DNA of 64,000 nt from Nissolia schottii (taxonomy: Eukaryota > Streptophyta > Magnoliopsida > Fabales > Fabaceae), in assembly GCA_003254905.1 (NCBI GenBank), contig QANU01001262.1:111362-175361 (forward strand). The letters run 5' to 3'. Positions within the stretch are counted from its first letter, which is position 1, and every line of letters starts with the position of its first letter. The notes beneath the pieces are model-generated. The model was not told the origin of the DNA and did not search any database. It saw only the letters and a program-made list of their open reading frames with translations. The position numbers and the translations under genes are program-made. This document shows, in pieces, positions 24,331 through 36,263 of this stretch.

Positions 24331-25967
24331 ATGAGTTAGAAGAGATAGAGGGAGCAGATTTCATATGCACCGAAAGGGAGTAATGTTTGAGCCTCAATTC
24401 AAGAGATAACCAAGATCACCAATGTGAGGAGAGGTGTTATTGAAGACAAAATCAAACTATGTTGTTGTTGATTTGCTTGTTTTCCTGATTTGTTTAATAT
24501 CTTGCTGTTATTTTGGAGTTGAAAAAAAAGGTAAAAGTAACTAATAAAGCCACACAAAAAAAATCTGGGTTTAGGGAGGAGAGGTTGTCGGGGAATGTTG
24601 GCGGTGATGGTACACGGTGATGAGGTTGGCACTGATGATCTCAGAGAACATGTTAACGCCGCCTGAGGATTGCCAACGTCAACAGTGTCGGAAGCTTATC
24701 ACAAAAGTAACAACTATGATTAAACTTAACTAATGAAGATTAACAATATTAACTTACAAATGTTTACTATCAGTAACAACTTAAAATGTTATTATATGGT
24801 CAAAGTGCAAATCCACATATTTAATTTATAACTGTTTTGGGGTCAAAAATGTAATTTGATGCATTAAAATACCAATCCTCCGACCAAATTTAAACGGCTC
24901 GCAAGCAATAATCAAATTGCTCCATAAGACTACTTGATTCATTTAAGGATTTATGGAACGCTCAAAGCATTCTTACCTTTGGTTTGTGTAGTTTGAAAGT
25001 TGGGAGTGCAGTTCCCATGTAACCCCATTTTACATCAAGCATAAGGGGTAAAGCGACCTAGACTGAGGCCACCATTAGTTAAGTGAGATTTATACATGGC
25101 ATTAACAACAAAAATTGATAGTTAGATTTTACATGATTTTATCATGTGAAAAATTTAATTGAGATGATTATCCTTTTTCTTTTAGGGAAAATGTGTTTTT
25201 AGGGTGCATATTCTTTGGTTTGATGTTCAACTTCTTTTGACATATGAGGATGATTTTACTATTTCCATACTATGGTTTGTTTTGGTGTTAAAATTAGACT
25301 TATAATACATAATAATATAATTGGTTCATGCCTTCTGCCTTTCCTTGTGGATATAATTGATCCTCTCGAGACTTGTTTTATTCCACATCGTGGGTCTTGT
25401 GGTCATTGCCCGAGCGGTGCTTATTGAAGTAGTTTTCCTTCTTTATAAAGTTGATTTTGAAAATGTTTAAGAGTTAAGTTGGTCGGCAAACCTTAGGTTT
25501 TGTTTGGATGGGGGTATTTGTAGGGTATTTGCAGGGGATAATATACTTTTTGGAGAGCATTTAAAATGGTTTATGGTATATGATTCAAAACAAAATATTA
25601 TGAATGATCTATGTAGTCAACTCCACTTAGTGGAATAAAATTTAATTGTTGTTATATTTAAAATGGTTTATGGTAAAATAATATTCTATTTAAATATTTA
25701 ATTAGGAAAAAAAATTTAAATGAAGAGATTTTGATAAGTTATTTTAATATGCTTAAAATAGGGGATTTGTATTCTTCCTATTGAAAAGGAATTTTGAATT
25801 TCATTCTCTTTATTAATTAAAGCGTGAAACCTCACTTCATATCATGATAACGTAGTGTGTTCCCTTTTCCTACTTTCTTCCAACTTCATTAAAGATCAAC
25901 TTTGATAATTAAGAAAAATATTATTTTTATAAATTAGAATTTTAGAAAATAAAAATGAGTAAATATT

Positions 25968-26416
25968 TAGGAAGCATAGACACTTTATGAGACTGTTGTG
26001 TCTCCGATACTGACACACGAAGATACTCGTTCGACACACGTGTGTTGCACTGTCTGAAGTGTCCAAAAAAAATATTTATAATCAGTTGTGTTCAAGTATG
26101 TTCAAGCTATGTCTAAACATTTTTTTAGCCATGTCCGAGTAAAAAATATTTTAAATATTAAATAATTTATAATAATGTGGATACTTAGAAAATTAATAAG
26201 TATTGACACGTAAAAATATATTGAATGTTCATATATTTTGAAAAGAATTTGAAAAATATTAAAAATTAATAGTTTGATATCAATGAAAGTATTATGATAT
26301 TATGATAAATATTTAATTATATGCCATGTCCTGTTCAGTAAAATTTTGAAATTAATATGTCGACGTATCGCGTGTCGTGTCGTGTTTTGTGCCTGTGTCA
26401 ATGTTAATGCTTCGTA
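25968..26416. mobile_element. Mutator-like MITE (GTGTC-rich) with TIRs and 10-bp target duplication
   Basis: The ends are TAGGAAGCAT at 25968 and ATGCTTCGTA at 26407-26416, a 9/10 inverted match, each followed inward by a GACAC/GTGTC word. The perfect 10-bp direct repeat AGTAAATATT flanks it at 25958-25967 and 26417-26426. The body is 449 bp, rich in GTGTC, CGACAC and TGTCC near both ends and AT-rich in the middle, with no ORF. Target duplications of 9-11 bp are typical of Mutator-like elements. Confidence 0.75.
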
Positions 26417-27572
26417 AGTAAATATTGATAATAAATGTAATTATTATTAATAAATATTTAAATAGTAATATTTATTTTGAATTTATATTTTAATAATTAA
26501 TGAACTTATTATTTTTATTTATTTTATTTTTTGTTAAATACTTTTTTAAAATTACAATGATTTACATAGTAAGAAAAATATTATATAATATAATATATAA
26601 TGTCATACCAAATACAAATACAATTAAAAACTTATCAAATCTTATGCTATCATACTTTGCGCTAAACCTTATATTATTAGCATATCAAATGAGGCCTTAT
26701 GTCTTAGAGTGAAACTATTTTTTATAAAGAACGTTAATTTTCTGTTCGTAGATGTTATTTTTCTTCTATCTATCAGGTTGTGATTTTAATATATAATATT
26801 ACATTTTCTTTATCTTTATGTGATTGTAGTTTAGACTTTAGATATTATTGTTGCGTTTTCTTTTCTCCCCTAATATTTAATTTATATTATGTGGCGTTAT
26901 ATTTATTTACTTTCTAAATGTATCTATATTACAATTTAACTTTGTAAATTAATTAAAAATTTTGTTGTGAAATGAAATTTTGGTTAATTAAATATACAAT
27001 ATAATTAATTTTAATTGGGTTGAGTTGATTATTATTTAAAAAATAATTTTATTTAATTTTTTTAAATAAAAGATGGTAACTTTATTTATTTATTTAAGTT
27101 AATTATCTATACTTTTATACTTTTATACTTTTATATTTATATCTATGCTTATATCTATACTTAATATTATAATTGATAAAGGGGGTAGGAAAAAAATGCT
27201 TTTATAGTCTCTAATTTTCTTTTCATATTTATTCATTGTTTTATTTTTTTATATTCACATATTATTACTTTTATTATAAAAGACTATTTACTATTCACTT
27301 TCCATCCTCCCCTAACTTTAAAAAATAAATTAATGGAGTGGCAAGTGAGTTAATATCATTTAAATAAATTTTGGAATTGAAACATTGTGTACACTGTTAT
27401 CATGTGATGTGAAGAGATTGATTAGATGTGTACGGTTCCAAAGAAATTAAAGTAACAAAATAAATTAATTTGAATGCGTTCTTACGATACGAGATCATTC
27501 TCTTCTGGAAGACTGAAAGAAACGGCTCTTCCTTCTTCCAAATAGGGAAGAGAACCCTGTCTTCGTTCGTTC

Positions 27573-27869
27573 ATGGCTGTTGTTCAAAAACTCCGGGGCA
27601 CAGATAATCCTCTACAGGTTTTCCGACTCTTTCTCTAATCACCAGTTCTTTCTTCTTATGCTTCTTTTTATTTCATTTTTATATGTGCATATTTATTGTG
27701 TATTGCTCTGTTATATGTGTATGTAAATATTCGAAGGAAGACACTGGAGTTCTCAAAAGTCAAAAGGTCGTGAGCACCACTGTGCGCTTTACCCGTGAAA
27801 TGAGCATTATTTGTTACTCTGTGTGCCTGTGAGTTAGGCATATCTATACCACAGTCTTTGCGAAGCAAA

Positions 27870-27906
<37 letters not shown>

Positions 27907-30160
27907 TTATTCTATTATTAGCATCGTAGTGTTATGCAAGATTTATAGGAAGAGCCGTTTCAGAAGCAACTAACGGGGTTATGATTGTTCATTTTACATT
28001 TGGCCTCTAATTAATGTCTCATTTGTTTGAACTTTGAGCAGGCTATCGGTCCTAATGCACAAAAAAGGTAGTTAATTTTCTTCCCTTCCTATTTGGTAGC
28101 TGAAGACAATGATTCCAAGCTTTTTATTTGTTCATTCATAGACGGAAGAGAGGGGGCACTGTTTGTGAACGCCATCCTTCTGAAGCTCGGTTTACTGCTT
28201 ACGAGCGTGCAAAAGAGGTTCAAGCTAACTTATCTCCTGAATTCCCAAGCCTTCTTAGGTGCATGCTTCCATCTCATGTAACCGGAGGATTTTGGCTTGT
28301 AAAATCTCACCCTTCCTCCATGCTTTCGCCTATTAATTAGTTTAACACTAGAGTGAGCTACTTACATTCGCTGTGTTATTTAATGCCAGGGTCTTCCTAA
28401 AAGTTTCTGTCGGTTGCATTTGCCTAAGGTCGATACTGTTATTGTTTTGGAAGATGAAAGTGGGGAACTATTTAAAACCAAATATCTTGCTCAAAAGGCG
28501 GGCTTAAGTGGTGGATGGAGGTGGTTTTCCTTAGCTCACAACTTACTTGAGATGGATGTTCTAATATTCCACTTGGTCCAGCCTTCCAAATTTAAGGTAA
28601 TTTTTTTGATATTAAAAGGATGTTTTTCAATACACTATAGTGTTACAAGTTGTAGCGCATAACAGTAAGATTTGAAGTTTTGCGTATAGGACAGGAATTA
28701 GAATTTTGAAGTGTGGAAGAAACCAAAGTTGATTTTTACGCTAAGGTCAACAAATCCAAATTGAAAAGACAGGCCATTTCTTTGTTCCTTTCACTTTTTT
28801 TCTTTTTTTAAACTAATACTTGATTGTGGATTTTATTCGAAGAAAAGGTGGCAGGAATCAAGAAACACATGCCACCCTGATTCCTCCTAATATGTAAACT
28901 ATTGGTTTTCAGAGTTGTAATCTTCAATATTATGCCCACAGGTTTACATTATAAGATCTCAGGGGTCGGATGAAGTGGATGGTGCGCTTAACCTTCTCAA
29001 GTTAGACAATTACAAAAAAGAAAAGAATGAATTAGTGGACGGTACTCTTGGTAAGAGTGGTTCGGTGGTTCCCATTGCTTTTTATCTGCATTATTTATGA
29101 TTGGGTTAAATATGCTTGTAGTATTTAAAAAAGTGTAAATGTTGAATTTTACTCTTGAAAAAAATTTTGTTTAAAAATAGTCCTAACAAATTTTGTTGGT
29201 AGGATTTAGTCTGCTAGGATATACTATTAACGATTGACGTGATAGTTAACTTGACCACGTGGTAATCGTGTGCATTGCACCAAGTTAACTACCAGTGCAT
29301 TATTTGTTAGGGACTATTTCCCAACAAATTTTTTTTCAGAGGTAAAAAACAAAATTTGTAATTTTTGAGAAATTAAAAACAAATTTAACCGTATCCGACA
29401 TATGATGCAAATCAAGTGGGAACTTAACTAGCTAGGACTTGGCAGAAAATTATCTTTGCTGTCTCATTTTTCAGACGTTGCTGCTCCTGCTCAAGGAAAG
29501 GATCCGAAGATTAGTGGGATGGTCTTTGGCGCTGATGCATCTCAGTTAGATCTGCCTGAAGACACTAATAGAGATTTTGGCCCTGAAGTTGGGGATGACG
29601 GGATAAGATTTGCAGAATCTGTAATCAGTTTTGAACAAGTGACGGGAATTGAGAATTTCAGCATTCATGTGAATGGTTTGGTTATTGATTCAGAGCTCTC
29701 AAAATACCTACGGACCAAGTATTACGAGCTCTGTTGCAGCCAGAGATCGTTTCTTCATGGCCATCTTCTTGGCGGTCTTAACTCTAAGCTGGTGGCTGGA
29801 ATGGTTTCTGAGACTGTTAATATAGCTGATGCCATTAGAGCCAGCAACCTTACAACCTCTACAGATAGTTTGGTTACATGGGACAAAACTTTGAAGGCCT
29901 TTGAGGCCATGGGCATGAAGGTCAGCTTCTTGCTTAATCGGCTAGACCGGCTAATGGCTCTATCTTTGAAATCCAAGAGGTACAAAGAAGCAAGACTTGA
30001 ACGAGAACGTGCAAAAGAGGGCTTGAAAATGCTACAAGCCAAGCTGATGGAAGTAAAACAGAACATAAGTAGACTTGATGAAGAGATAATTGGCATCCAA
30101 CATATGAACCCTGAGAGGCTGGAGAGACTGTTTCATGAATTGGCTAATGCTCCTTGGTGA
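27573..30160 (+). CDS. B3 domain-containing DNA-binding protein (Os01g0234100-like)
   Basis: Six exons: 27573-27617, 28042-28067, 28142-28298, 28390-28596, 28942-29050, 29475-30160. Total 1230 nt, 409 aa, all junctions in frame. A basic stretch RKRGG near 25-29 precedes a B3 domain at about 58-152 (FPSLLRCMLPSHVTGGFWLG, then LPKSFC, then HLPKVDTVIVLEDESG, then LSGGWRWFSLAH, then DVLIFHLVQPSKFKVYIIR). The remaining about 250 residues are a conserved C-terminal region, ending in a coiled coil at about 345-400 (RYKEARLERERAKEG onward). B3 domains bind DNA in the major groove; this long-tailed subgroup has no well-settled function. The ATG was chosen because it begins a short first exon (MAVVQKLRGTDNPLQ) that joins in frame. 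A tiny second exon of 26 nt is notable. Intron 5 carries a MITE-like sequence. Confidence 0.9.
27869..27905. repeat. AAT microsatellite in intron 1 of the B3 gene
   Basis: About twelve uninterrupted AAT/ATA units. Confidence 0.9.
29104..29391. mobile_element. MITE-like inverted-repeat element in B3 intron 5
   Basis: The left end GGTTAAATATGCTTG and the inverted right end GGTTAAATTTGTTTT match partly. Inner segments CAACAAATTTTTTTTC and AAAATTTTGTTTAAAA also pair. This resembles the very common legume GGGTTAAATATG-type MITE (recalled). I found no clear target duplication. Confidence 0.5.
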
Positions 30161-31405
30161 ATGGTGATGTCCTTCTGTTCTGGATATATAGTTTCTTTGT
30201 GAAGGCCCAGGAGCACCACACTGGTTTTAAGCATTTGTGACACGCCAGTTTCAAATTTAGACTACGGAATGGAAAGTAAAAACAACTTTTTGCCCTAATT
30301 AATATGCTCCGCATGAGCTTGGGCCAACTTCTTGCTCGTAACGTAGATGCCTAGTTTGTATGTACTGCTAAAATCATCGAGAAATTATTCTCGCTCAAAT
30401 CCTTTTTTGTATTATCAGGATATGGGATGAACTCAATTTTATTGGTTTCTCCCGCCGTGTCATTTTGTAAAAAGACTCCGAGGTGTAGATAAGTTTGTTC
30501 TCCTAACCATGGCTTTTTAAGGAAACAAATTAAGGTTCTCTCTTCTAGGGTATTTGATGTGAAATAATTTATTCAGATTATTAGTAATTTAGTTTTTAAA
30601 TTATTTTGTGGTTTACTTTTATCATGGTATCTTATGCAATCATTAAACTTTTGTGTTTACTAAAATATCATCAACTCTACCAATAGAAGTACTTACCTCT
30701 CTTTATGATAATTTCCTACTGTTGTCATCGCTACTATCACAACCACCAACCATCGCCGCCGTCACCATCTCTATCACCACTACTACCATTGTTACCGCCA
30801 CCACCACCACCACCACAACCATCGTCATCACCTACCATCATCGTTGTCGCCACTACCACTACATCACAACTACTGCCACCACCAGTCACTAACGTCACCG
30901 CCATCGTCGCTACCACTACAACCATCACCATCCATTGTAACCACCACCACAACCTAACTACCACCAACATCATCACAACCATCGCTGTCACCATAACCAC
31001 TTCTAACACCTACCACCCACCACCAGCTTCATCGCTAGCACCACTAATGTCGCCTTCGTCTTCGCTGTCACCACCACAATCGCAACACACTAAATAATAA
31101 TACTAATAATAATAGTAATAATAATAATTTCTATTTATTTTATTTTTTTATTTTATTTTTTATTATTATTTGGAGGGTATTACAGTAAAATGAGTATATT
31201 ACTTGTAATCTTTTTTATATGCCAAATAAGGTAGTGTACATTTCTAGTTACATTACCTATGCATATCAAACCAAGCACTGAAACATTAACAACAATTTAA
31301 AATGAGGTAATATTTTTTAAAGATAATCTAGATTATCAATAATCTTACGAGATAATGTACCAAATGCTACCTTAAAGTTGTAATGCTCTTCTATCATTAT
31401 GTTAA
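30161..31405. other. Spacer downstream of the B3 gene
   Basis: The B3 3' UTR occupies roughly the first 300 bases. A CAC/ACC/ATC triplet-rich tract follows at 30720-31095, then AT-rich sequence up to the LTR fossil. No gene is supported. Confidence 0.6.
30720..31095. repeat. Degenerate ACC/ATC/CAC trinucleotide tract
   Basis: Almost every codon-sized unit is a variant of ACC, ATC or CAC. All three forward frames and one reverse frame stay open and give Thr/Ser/Ile- or Val/Met-rich low-complexity peptides. This is what a degraded minisatellite looks like, not a gene. Confidence 0.8.
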
Positions 31406-31933
31406 TGTAACATCCCGATTGTCCCCCTTACAAAGATTTCGCGTAATTAATAATTTCGCGAGATTAAAGTGTACTAGAGACGGTTATTTAGACTGGAAAT
31501 TTAATTATAAAGGTTTTCTCATTTAAAATCCCAGTCAAAATAATGGTTTCGTAAGCTCACAGAAATTTCGCGAGACCCAAACCGATTCTCGGACAACACG
31601 GGAATTTCGTCAGGTGCCAAAGGTATCCGTAAAATATACTCTTACGGAGATAAGTTCACGAATACCTTAACCTGACATACCATCCTAACCAGGAAAAATA
31701 GTAGATCGCAGCTATGTGTTCGAAATATTTTTAGGATGTCTGTACACGAGCAATTAACGACCAAACACGATCAAATATGATCAGGTTGATTAATAAAAGC
31801 CACGGAGGGCTTTGTGCTTATCGTGCTGAGTCAGGATAAGTATACATAATAATATCATAATAATAATATATAATATAATATAATAATAAAAGGAAAAAGA
31901 AAAAGAAGGGGAACAGGGAGGCAGCAGGGCTTG

Positions 31934-31943
31934 GCTATAAATA
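31934..31943 (+). promoter_or_regulatory. TATA-like box of LTR fossil copy 1
   Basis: CTATAAATAG about 530 bases inside the LTR, in the position expected for a U3 promoter. The corresponding area of copy 2 (near 56800) aligns by its flanking words but lacks a clear TATA. Confidence 0.5.
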
Positions 31944-32367
31944 GCCAAGGCCCCGAAGCTTCACTTCACTTCACTTCAATTCCTTCAGTTTTCATAATTT
32001 TTCGGTTCCATTCGTGCACACTACGGTTACGCTGCCGGAGTCAGAAAAATCCCAGGAACACGCCAACATTCCTCAGAAATTTCCCACATCAACCTTACCA
32101 AAGCCGATTTGGCTTAGAAAGTGGGTAATCCTAGACCCACTGTTTATGTGGATTTTTATGTGATTATGTGTGTGTATTTTTGAGAAAGAAAAACAAGAAA
32201 TGTCATGTAGAAAATGTAGGGAATATTATGAAATGATTATTTATAAGTTTCTGAGCTATAAAATTGTGTTATAGTGATTGTTGAAATGTGTGGGAGGTAT
32301 AAATGAATTTTTATGAAAACCTATGAGAAATAAGCAAGAAACAGCACTACGGATGAGTTTTAGGCAA

Positions 32368-32640
32368 GGTCATTCAAATGACCTAGCATAGTCATTCGAA
32401 TGACTATGAAATTTACTCACACTAGAGCCCTTTTAACAGGTCGTTCGAATGACCTAGCCATGGTCATTTGAATGACCCCTGATTTTTACAAAAAGGGAGC
32501 AATTTTGAGAGGTCATTCGAATGACCTAACCCTGGTCATTCGAATGACCCATCATTTTCACCGACACAGAGTTAAACGTTCATGTTATTCGAATGAATGA
32601 GCCATGTCATTCGAATGACCATTGAAGAACTTAAGATTTT
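32368..32640. repeat. 72-bp tandem array carrying paired 16-bp palindromes
   Basis: Four units of 71-72 bp. Each holds two copies of the palindrome GGTCATTCGAATGACC about 6 bases apart. First copies start at 32368, 32439, 32511 and 32582; second copies at 32390, 32462, 32534 and 32605. Three copies are perfect, the others have one to a few changes. The array lies inside LTR fossil copy 1 and is missing from copy 2. Confidence 0.9.
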
Positions 32641-32661
32641 AGTTTTTCTATATGTTCCAAC

Positions 32662-33495
32662 CATAGTTATCAAAATCACGAGTTAACTTGTAAACTCGTA
32701 CGAGTTTACGAGTTTATGTAGTAAAATCGAGCTAACTCGCATGTAAACTCGTTTCTAGGTAAAATCGGGTAAACTCGCATTAAATCGCGAGCTTACTGCT
32801 GAGTTCACGAGTTTACCACACAGGCAGTTTTTTTTTTTAAGGACAAAACAAGTTTGATGTTGTTTTGCATATCTATGAGTTTTTAGATTTAGGTCATTTA
32901 AGTGTTTTAGAGTTATCATTTACAGTTGCGCCTACAATTGTGCTTCATTGTGCTCCGTTGTGCTCCTCCATCGTGCTCCGTCGTTGCTTGTGCTCCGTCG
33001 CTGATCCATCGTATGTATTTCATCCTTTATTCAAGGATCTTTCCCACCAGGGTGCGTGGCCTCTGCATCGCTATTGGTGCTTTAGTGTTCTAGATTGGAG
33101 ACATCATCGTCACATACTCGCTTCCTGTGATGTTCAGTAGTCAATACTATGGAACTCGCTGATATCTTCAGTGTTTATACTGTTCTGTGTGTCATCTCCA
33201 GAAACAAAGGGCATGCCCCTCGAAGTCATCACTGAATTCTGATTCAAACATATGTATTATGTATTATGCATGAATTAAACTTAGAACTCATATATTTCAT
33301 CTTTATTTGTGCTTTGTTATGGAGGTAAATGTATTTATGAATTTCAAGTTTTATTAAATATATTTTTGTAGCATAATAATTTTTAAAAATATTTTTTAAA
33401 TATTTTTTTAATAATAGGTAAACTCATACAAGTTTACGATCCGAGTTTACGGAGGCTCCACGAGTTTACTTGAACTCGCGAGTTTGATAACCATG
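32662..33495. mobile_element. hAT-like non-autonomous DNA element nested in the LTR fossil
   Basis: The ends are CATAGTTATCAAAATCACGAG and, read inverted, CATGGTTATCAAACTCGCGAG (about 18 of 21 matching). A perfect 8-bp target duplication GTTCCAAC flanks it (32654-32661 and 33496-33503), the size used by hAT transposases. Both subterminal regions are full of ACTCG/CGAGT words in both orientations, as expected for transposase-binding repeats. The 834-bp body has no transposase; the 91-aa ORF inside is not convincing. Confidence 0.85.
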
Positions 33496-33799
33496 GTTCC
33501 AACAAGCACAAAAACATAGGAAATTGTATATGGAGTTAACTGTAGAATGTATGTGTTATGTTAGCCTGGATCATGAGAACTCGGTTGTCGTTACGGCTTA
33601 GGACGACTTTAGATAACTAGAGGTTATCACCTAAAGTCTTAAACGATCATAATTGAATCTTACGGAAAAAGTGATATTCTTAAGAAGTTTCCGACCACAG
33701 AGGGTTCGGTATACCTTATAGAAAGTACGCAGCTATATGATTAGGGTTATCCCCTCTCTTGACACGTCCAACGGACAAGCCCATCACCAGTCCAGCAAG

Positions 33800-34035
33800 A
33801 TGGATTGGTTAAAGATAAACGCAGGCATAGACCTGAACTCATGTTAAAGAAAAGATGAACACAAGCACAAACCTAATTTTATAAACACAAGCATAGGCCT
33901 GATCATGAGAAAAAATAGGCACAAGCCTAAATTTTTATAAAGGCAGGCACAAGCCTGACCATGATAAAGACAGGCATAGGCCTGGCAAAGACAGACATAG
34001 GCTTGGTAAAGGAAGGCATAGGCCTGACCTAGTAA
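33800..34035. repeat. Degenerate short tandem array (GGCACAAGCCTG type)
   Basis: About eight units of roughly 25-37 bp are built around the near-palindromes AGGCACAAGCCT and AGGCATAGGCCT, separated by AT-rich linkers. It lies inside LTR fossil copy 1. Confidence 0.75.
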
Positions 34036-34966
34036 GGGGCCCTAAAGAAAGAAATGAACAAAGTCAAGCATGGTCGAGTCACAGGGCCAACCCACGCGTC
34101 TAACTCCAAGTCGAGTCACAGGGCCGACCTCTCGCCATCCCAGCAGTTGGATGGTTATTCCTATCGTTGTTCAATTGATTGGTGACATCGTGCATCCATG
34201 GTTAGCTACCACTCAGGTTAAGAGCTGCCTGGTTGTCAACGATACGGACCCAGAAGGAGGTTGTAGTTGTTTGGCCACAACTACAAGGGAGGAGGATATA
34301 TGAGAAGAAGAAGGACGCAGCCATAGGGCGCGTAAGAGAACCCCATATCCCCTCATGCATAAGATATGTGATGTATGTATATATGTATGCATGTAAGTAT
34401 GTATAAAGTAAGTCACCGTCAAGAGACCTCTCGAGACAACCTATATGAAGTTATAAACTACGCGAGTATGTGAGCGAATGTCACAGTACTCAATCGAATA
34501 AGTAATAAGCACGAATCCCTAGGTAACGTGAAGATTAGAGATCCTCAGTCACCTAGTAAACTAGATAAAGCTACTCAGGATCTAGACAAAATATAATAAT
34601 CAGTAGGAGTTTAGTATGCACGAACACTTAGAGATATCTTGAGTGGCCTGGACCATAACTAAGTAATGAAACGATAGATAGAACTAAGGATTCCCATTGA
34701 GAATATGGTGTTCTCACCCCCACTCCTTTATGGTTCCAGGCATACACAGTGAGTACATCGACGAGGCTGACACGTGGTAGGACGACGGATGGGCCACGAC
34801 GGGGCATTGCCAGTGCAGCAGCAGGATTTCCACCTACGCATTAGGGCGATCAATGTTTTGTACTATGTTTGTGGTCTAGATAGGCCATGAACTTGGATGT
34901 AAATTCTGTGCAATAATTATTAGTAAACAAATAGGTGATTTTGAGCTGGATCGTATACTTGTAAAT

Positions 34967-35113
34967 ATATATATATATATATATATATNNNNNNNNNNNN
35001 NNNNNNNNNNNNNNNNNNNNNNNNNNNNNNNNNNNNNNNNNNNNNNNNNNNNNNNNNNNNNNNNNNNNNNNNNNNNNNNNNNNNNNNNNNNNTATATATA
35101 TATATATATATAT
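34967..35113. repeat. TA microsatellite spanning an assembly gap
   Basis: TA dinucleotides on both sides of 104 N (34989-35092). The gap is therefore most likely an unresolved TA run, and its true length is unknown. Confidence 0.9.
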
Positions 35114-35552
35114 GTTTTCTTGATCACACATGGCTCCTAGTTTATAATTGGATAAGGTAACGGGAAAAGCTTTCAAAATAGTCCATATTTTTAAGTAAAA
35201 AATAATTGCCAAGCTAAACGTAAGGGCTAGAAGTAACCCCGACCAATGCAGATAACAATCCTGTAAGCAGTGTTTACGACGATCGCGTAAGTGGCAAGTA
35301 GGGGTGTTACAGTTAACACCCTTGTTCATAATTAATTAGGGTATTGTAAGTGGGGAAGTATCGTGTTTGTAATTTTGTGTGAGGACCAAAAAAAAAAGGT
35401 GACACATCTCGTGCGAGATGCAAGGAAAACATGGCTAAGGTGCTCCAGCATCCAAAACACACTCCAACGTGCCCCTGCTGACCAGACGACTCTAGTTCTG
35501 TGTTTTTGGACTAGGAGATGACCCGACCCAGCCCTTTGACCATCCTTTCTCC

Positions 35553-35560
35553 TATAAATA
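35553..35560 (+). promoter_or_regulatory. TATA-box-like sequence
   Basis: TATAAATA preceded by a CT-rich stretch and followed by GAGCTCTC, a good plant core-promoter context. It is 770 bases upstream of the RAD54 start, so it more likely belongs to the LTR-like segment than to RAD54. Confidence 0.4.
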
Positions 35561-36263
35561 GAGCTCTCATCCCCTTATTCTAACTCGCTCAGAGTCTAAA
35601 GTTCTTCTTCCCTATTAGAACGAGTTTCTGCTCAATTCTTTTCTTCCTCTTCGGTAAGTAGTCATTCCTTCTTTTAGGATGACCTAGGCTAGTAGGCCTT
35701 GGCGTCGCCGCTGCATTAGTGGTGCCCCACGGTGGTCTACACGACGTCGGAGCGCTGTAGCGATGCCCAAAATCGCTTCTGTGAGTCCTACCATTTAAAA
35801 GATTTATTTTATGGGTTTCTGATAGTAGTTTGGTTGGCTTTTCAAGTGCCAACGCTATGCCGCTAGTATGATCAAAATCGCTTCCGCCGTTCGGCAACGT
35901 TCCAAGTGAGTGGCGGTCCCGGAGTGTCAATGATCCCACTTTGGTGATCCATCAATAGAGTCAGTTATGCCATAAGATTCTAGTAGTTAATTAGTTATTC
36001 TTATACATGCTCTTATGTGATATGCTATATATGTCATGTGATCATACTATGTTATATATGATATATGATATGTTTATATTTATATGTATATATATAAACT
36101 CTTACAAATTTAGTTAAATTGTCAAATTTGATATAACCTTAGTGACAATTGTTTTGGGCGGAATAAATAATGCAAGTAACGTCCAAATTTATAGACAAAT
36201 GTGATACTAAAAATTTTATAGGAATAAACGAGTCAAATAAAAATAAAAGGAAGAAGAGGAAAG

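Larger units (their letters stand above)
22995..27572. other. Intergenic spacer between PreP and the B3 gene
   Basis: One ambiguous base (N) is at 23019 in a T run just after the PreP stop. The spacer contains a CCACC-rich tract near 23385-23550, a LINE 3' fragment on the minus strand (23767-24330), and a Mutator-like MITE (25968-26416). From about 25500 it is strongly AT-rich. The last about 90 bases are the B3 promoter or 5' UTR. No intact gene is seen. Confidence 0.6.
31406..35311 (+). mobile_element. Solo-LTR-like retrotransposon fossil, copy 1
   Basis: It starts TGTAACATCCCG and ends AGGGGTGTTACA, flanked by a perfect 5-bp target duplication GTTAA (31401-31405 and 35312-35316). TG...CA ends plus a 5-bp duplication are diagnostic of an LTR element. 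No gag, protease, reverse transcriptase or integrase is visible between them, so it is best read as one very long LTR left after recombination. A TATA-like CTATAAATAG lies at about 31934-31943. It is the same family as 56331-58922: shared blocks include CCATTCGTGC near the promoter, the TGGCC-ACTACAAGGGA segment, and CCCACTCCTTTATGGTTC near the 3' end. It contains a nested hAT-like element (32662-33495), two tandem arrays and a 104-base assembly gap. Family is probably Ty3-type, but no domain proves it. The intact ends suggest moderate age. Confidence 0.8.

Noticed and set aside
30705-31097. 130-aa Thr/Pro/Ser-rich ORF and its reverse-strand mirror (Val/Met-rich)
   Set aside because: Open in several frames only because the DNA is a trinucleotide tract.
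32865-33140. 91-aa ORF in the nested hAT-like element
   Set aside because: No zinc-finger BED or hAT dimerisation motif; composed partly of a TGTGCTCC(G) repeat.
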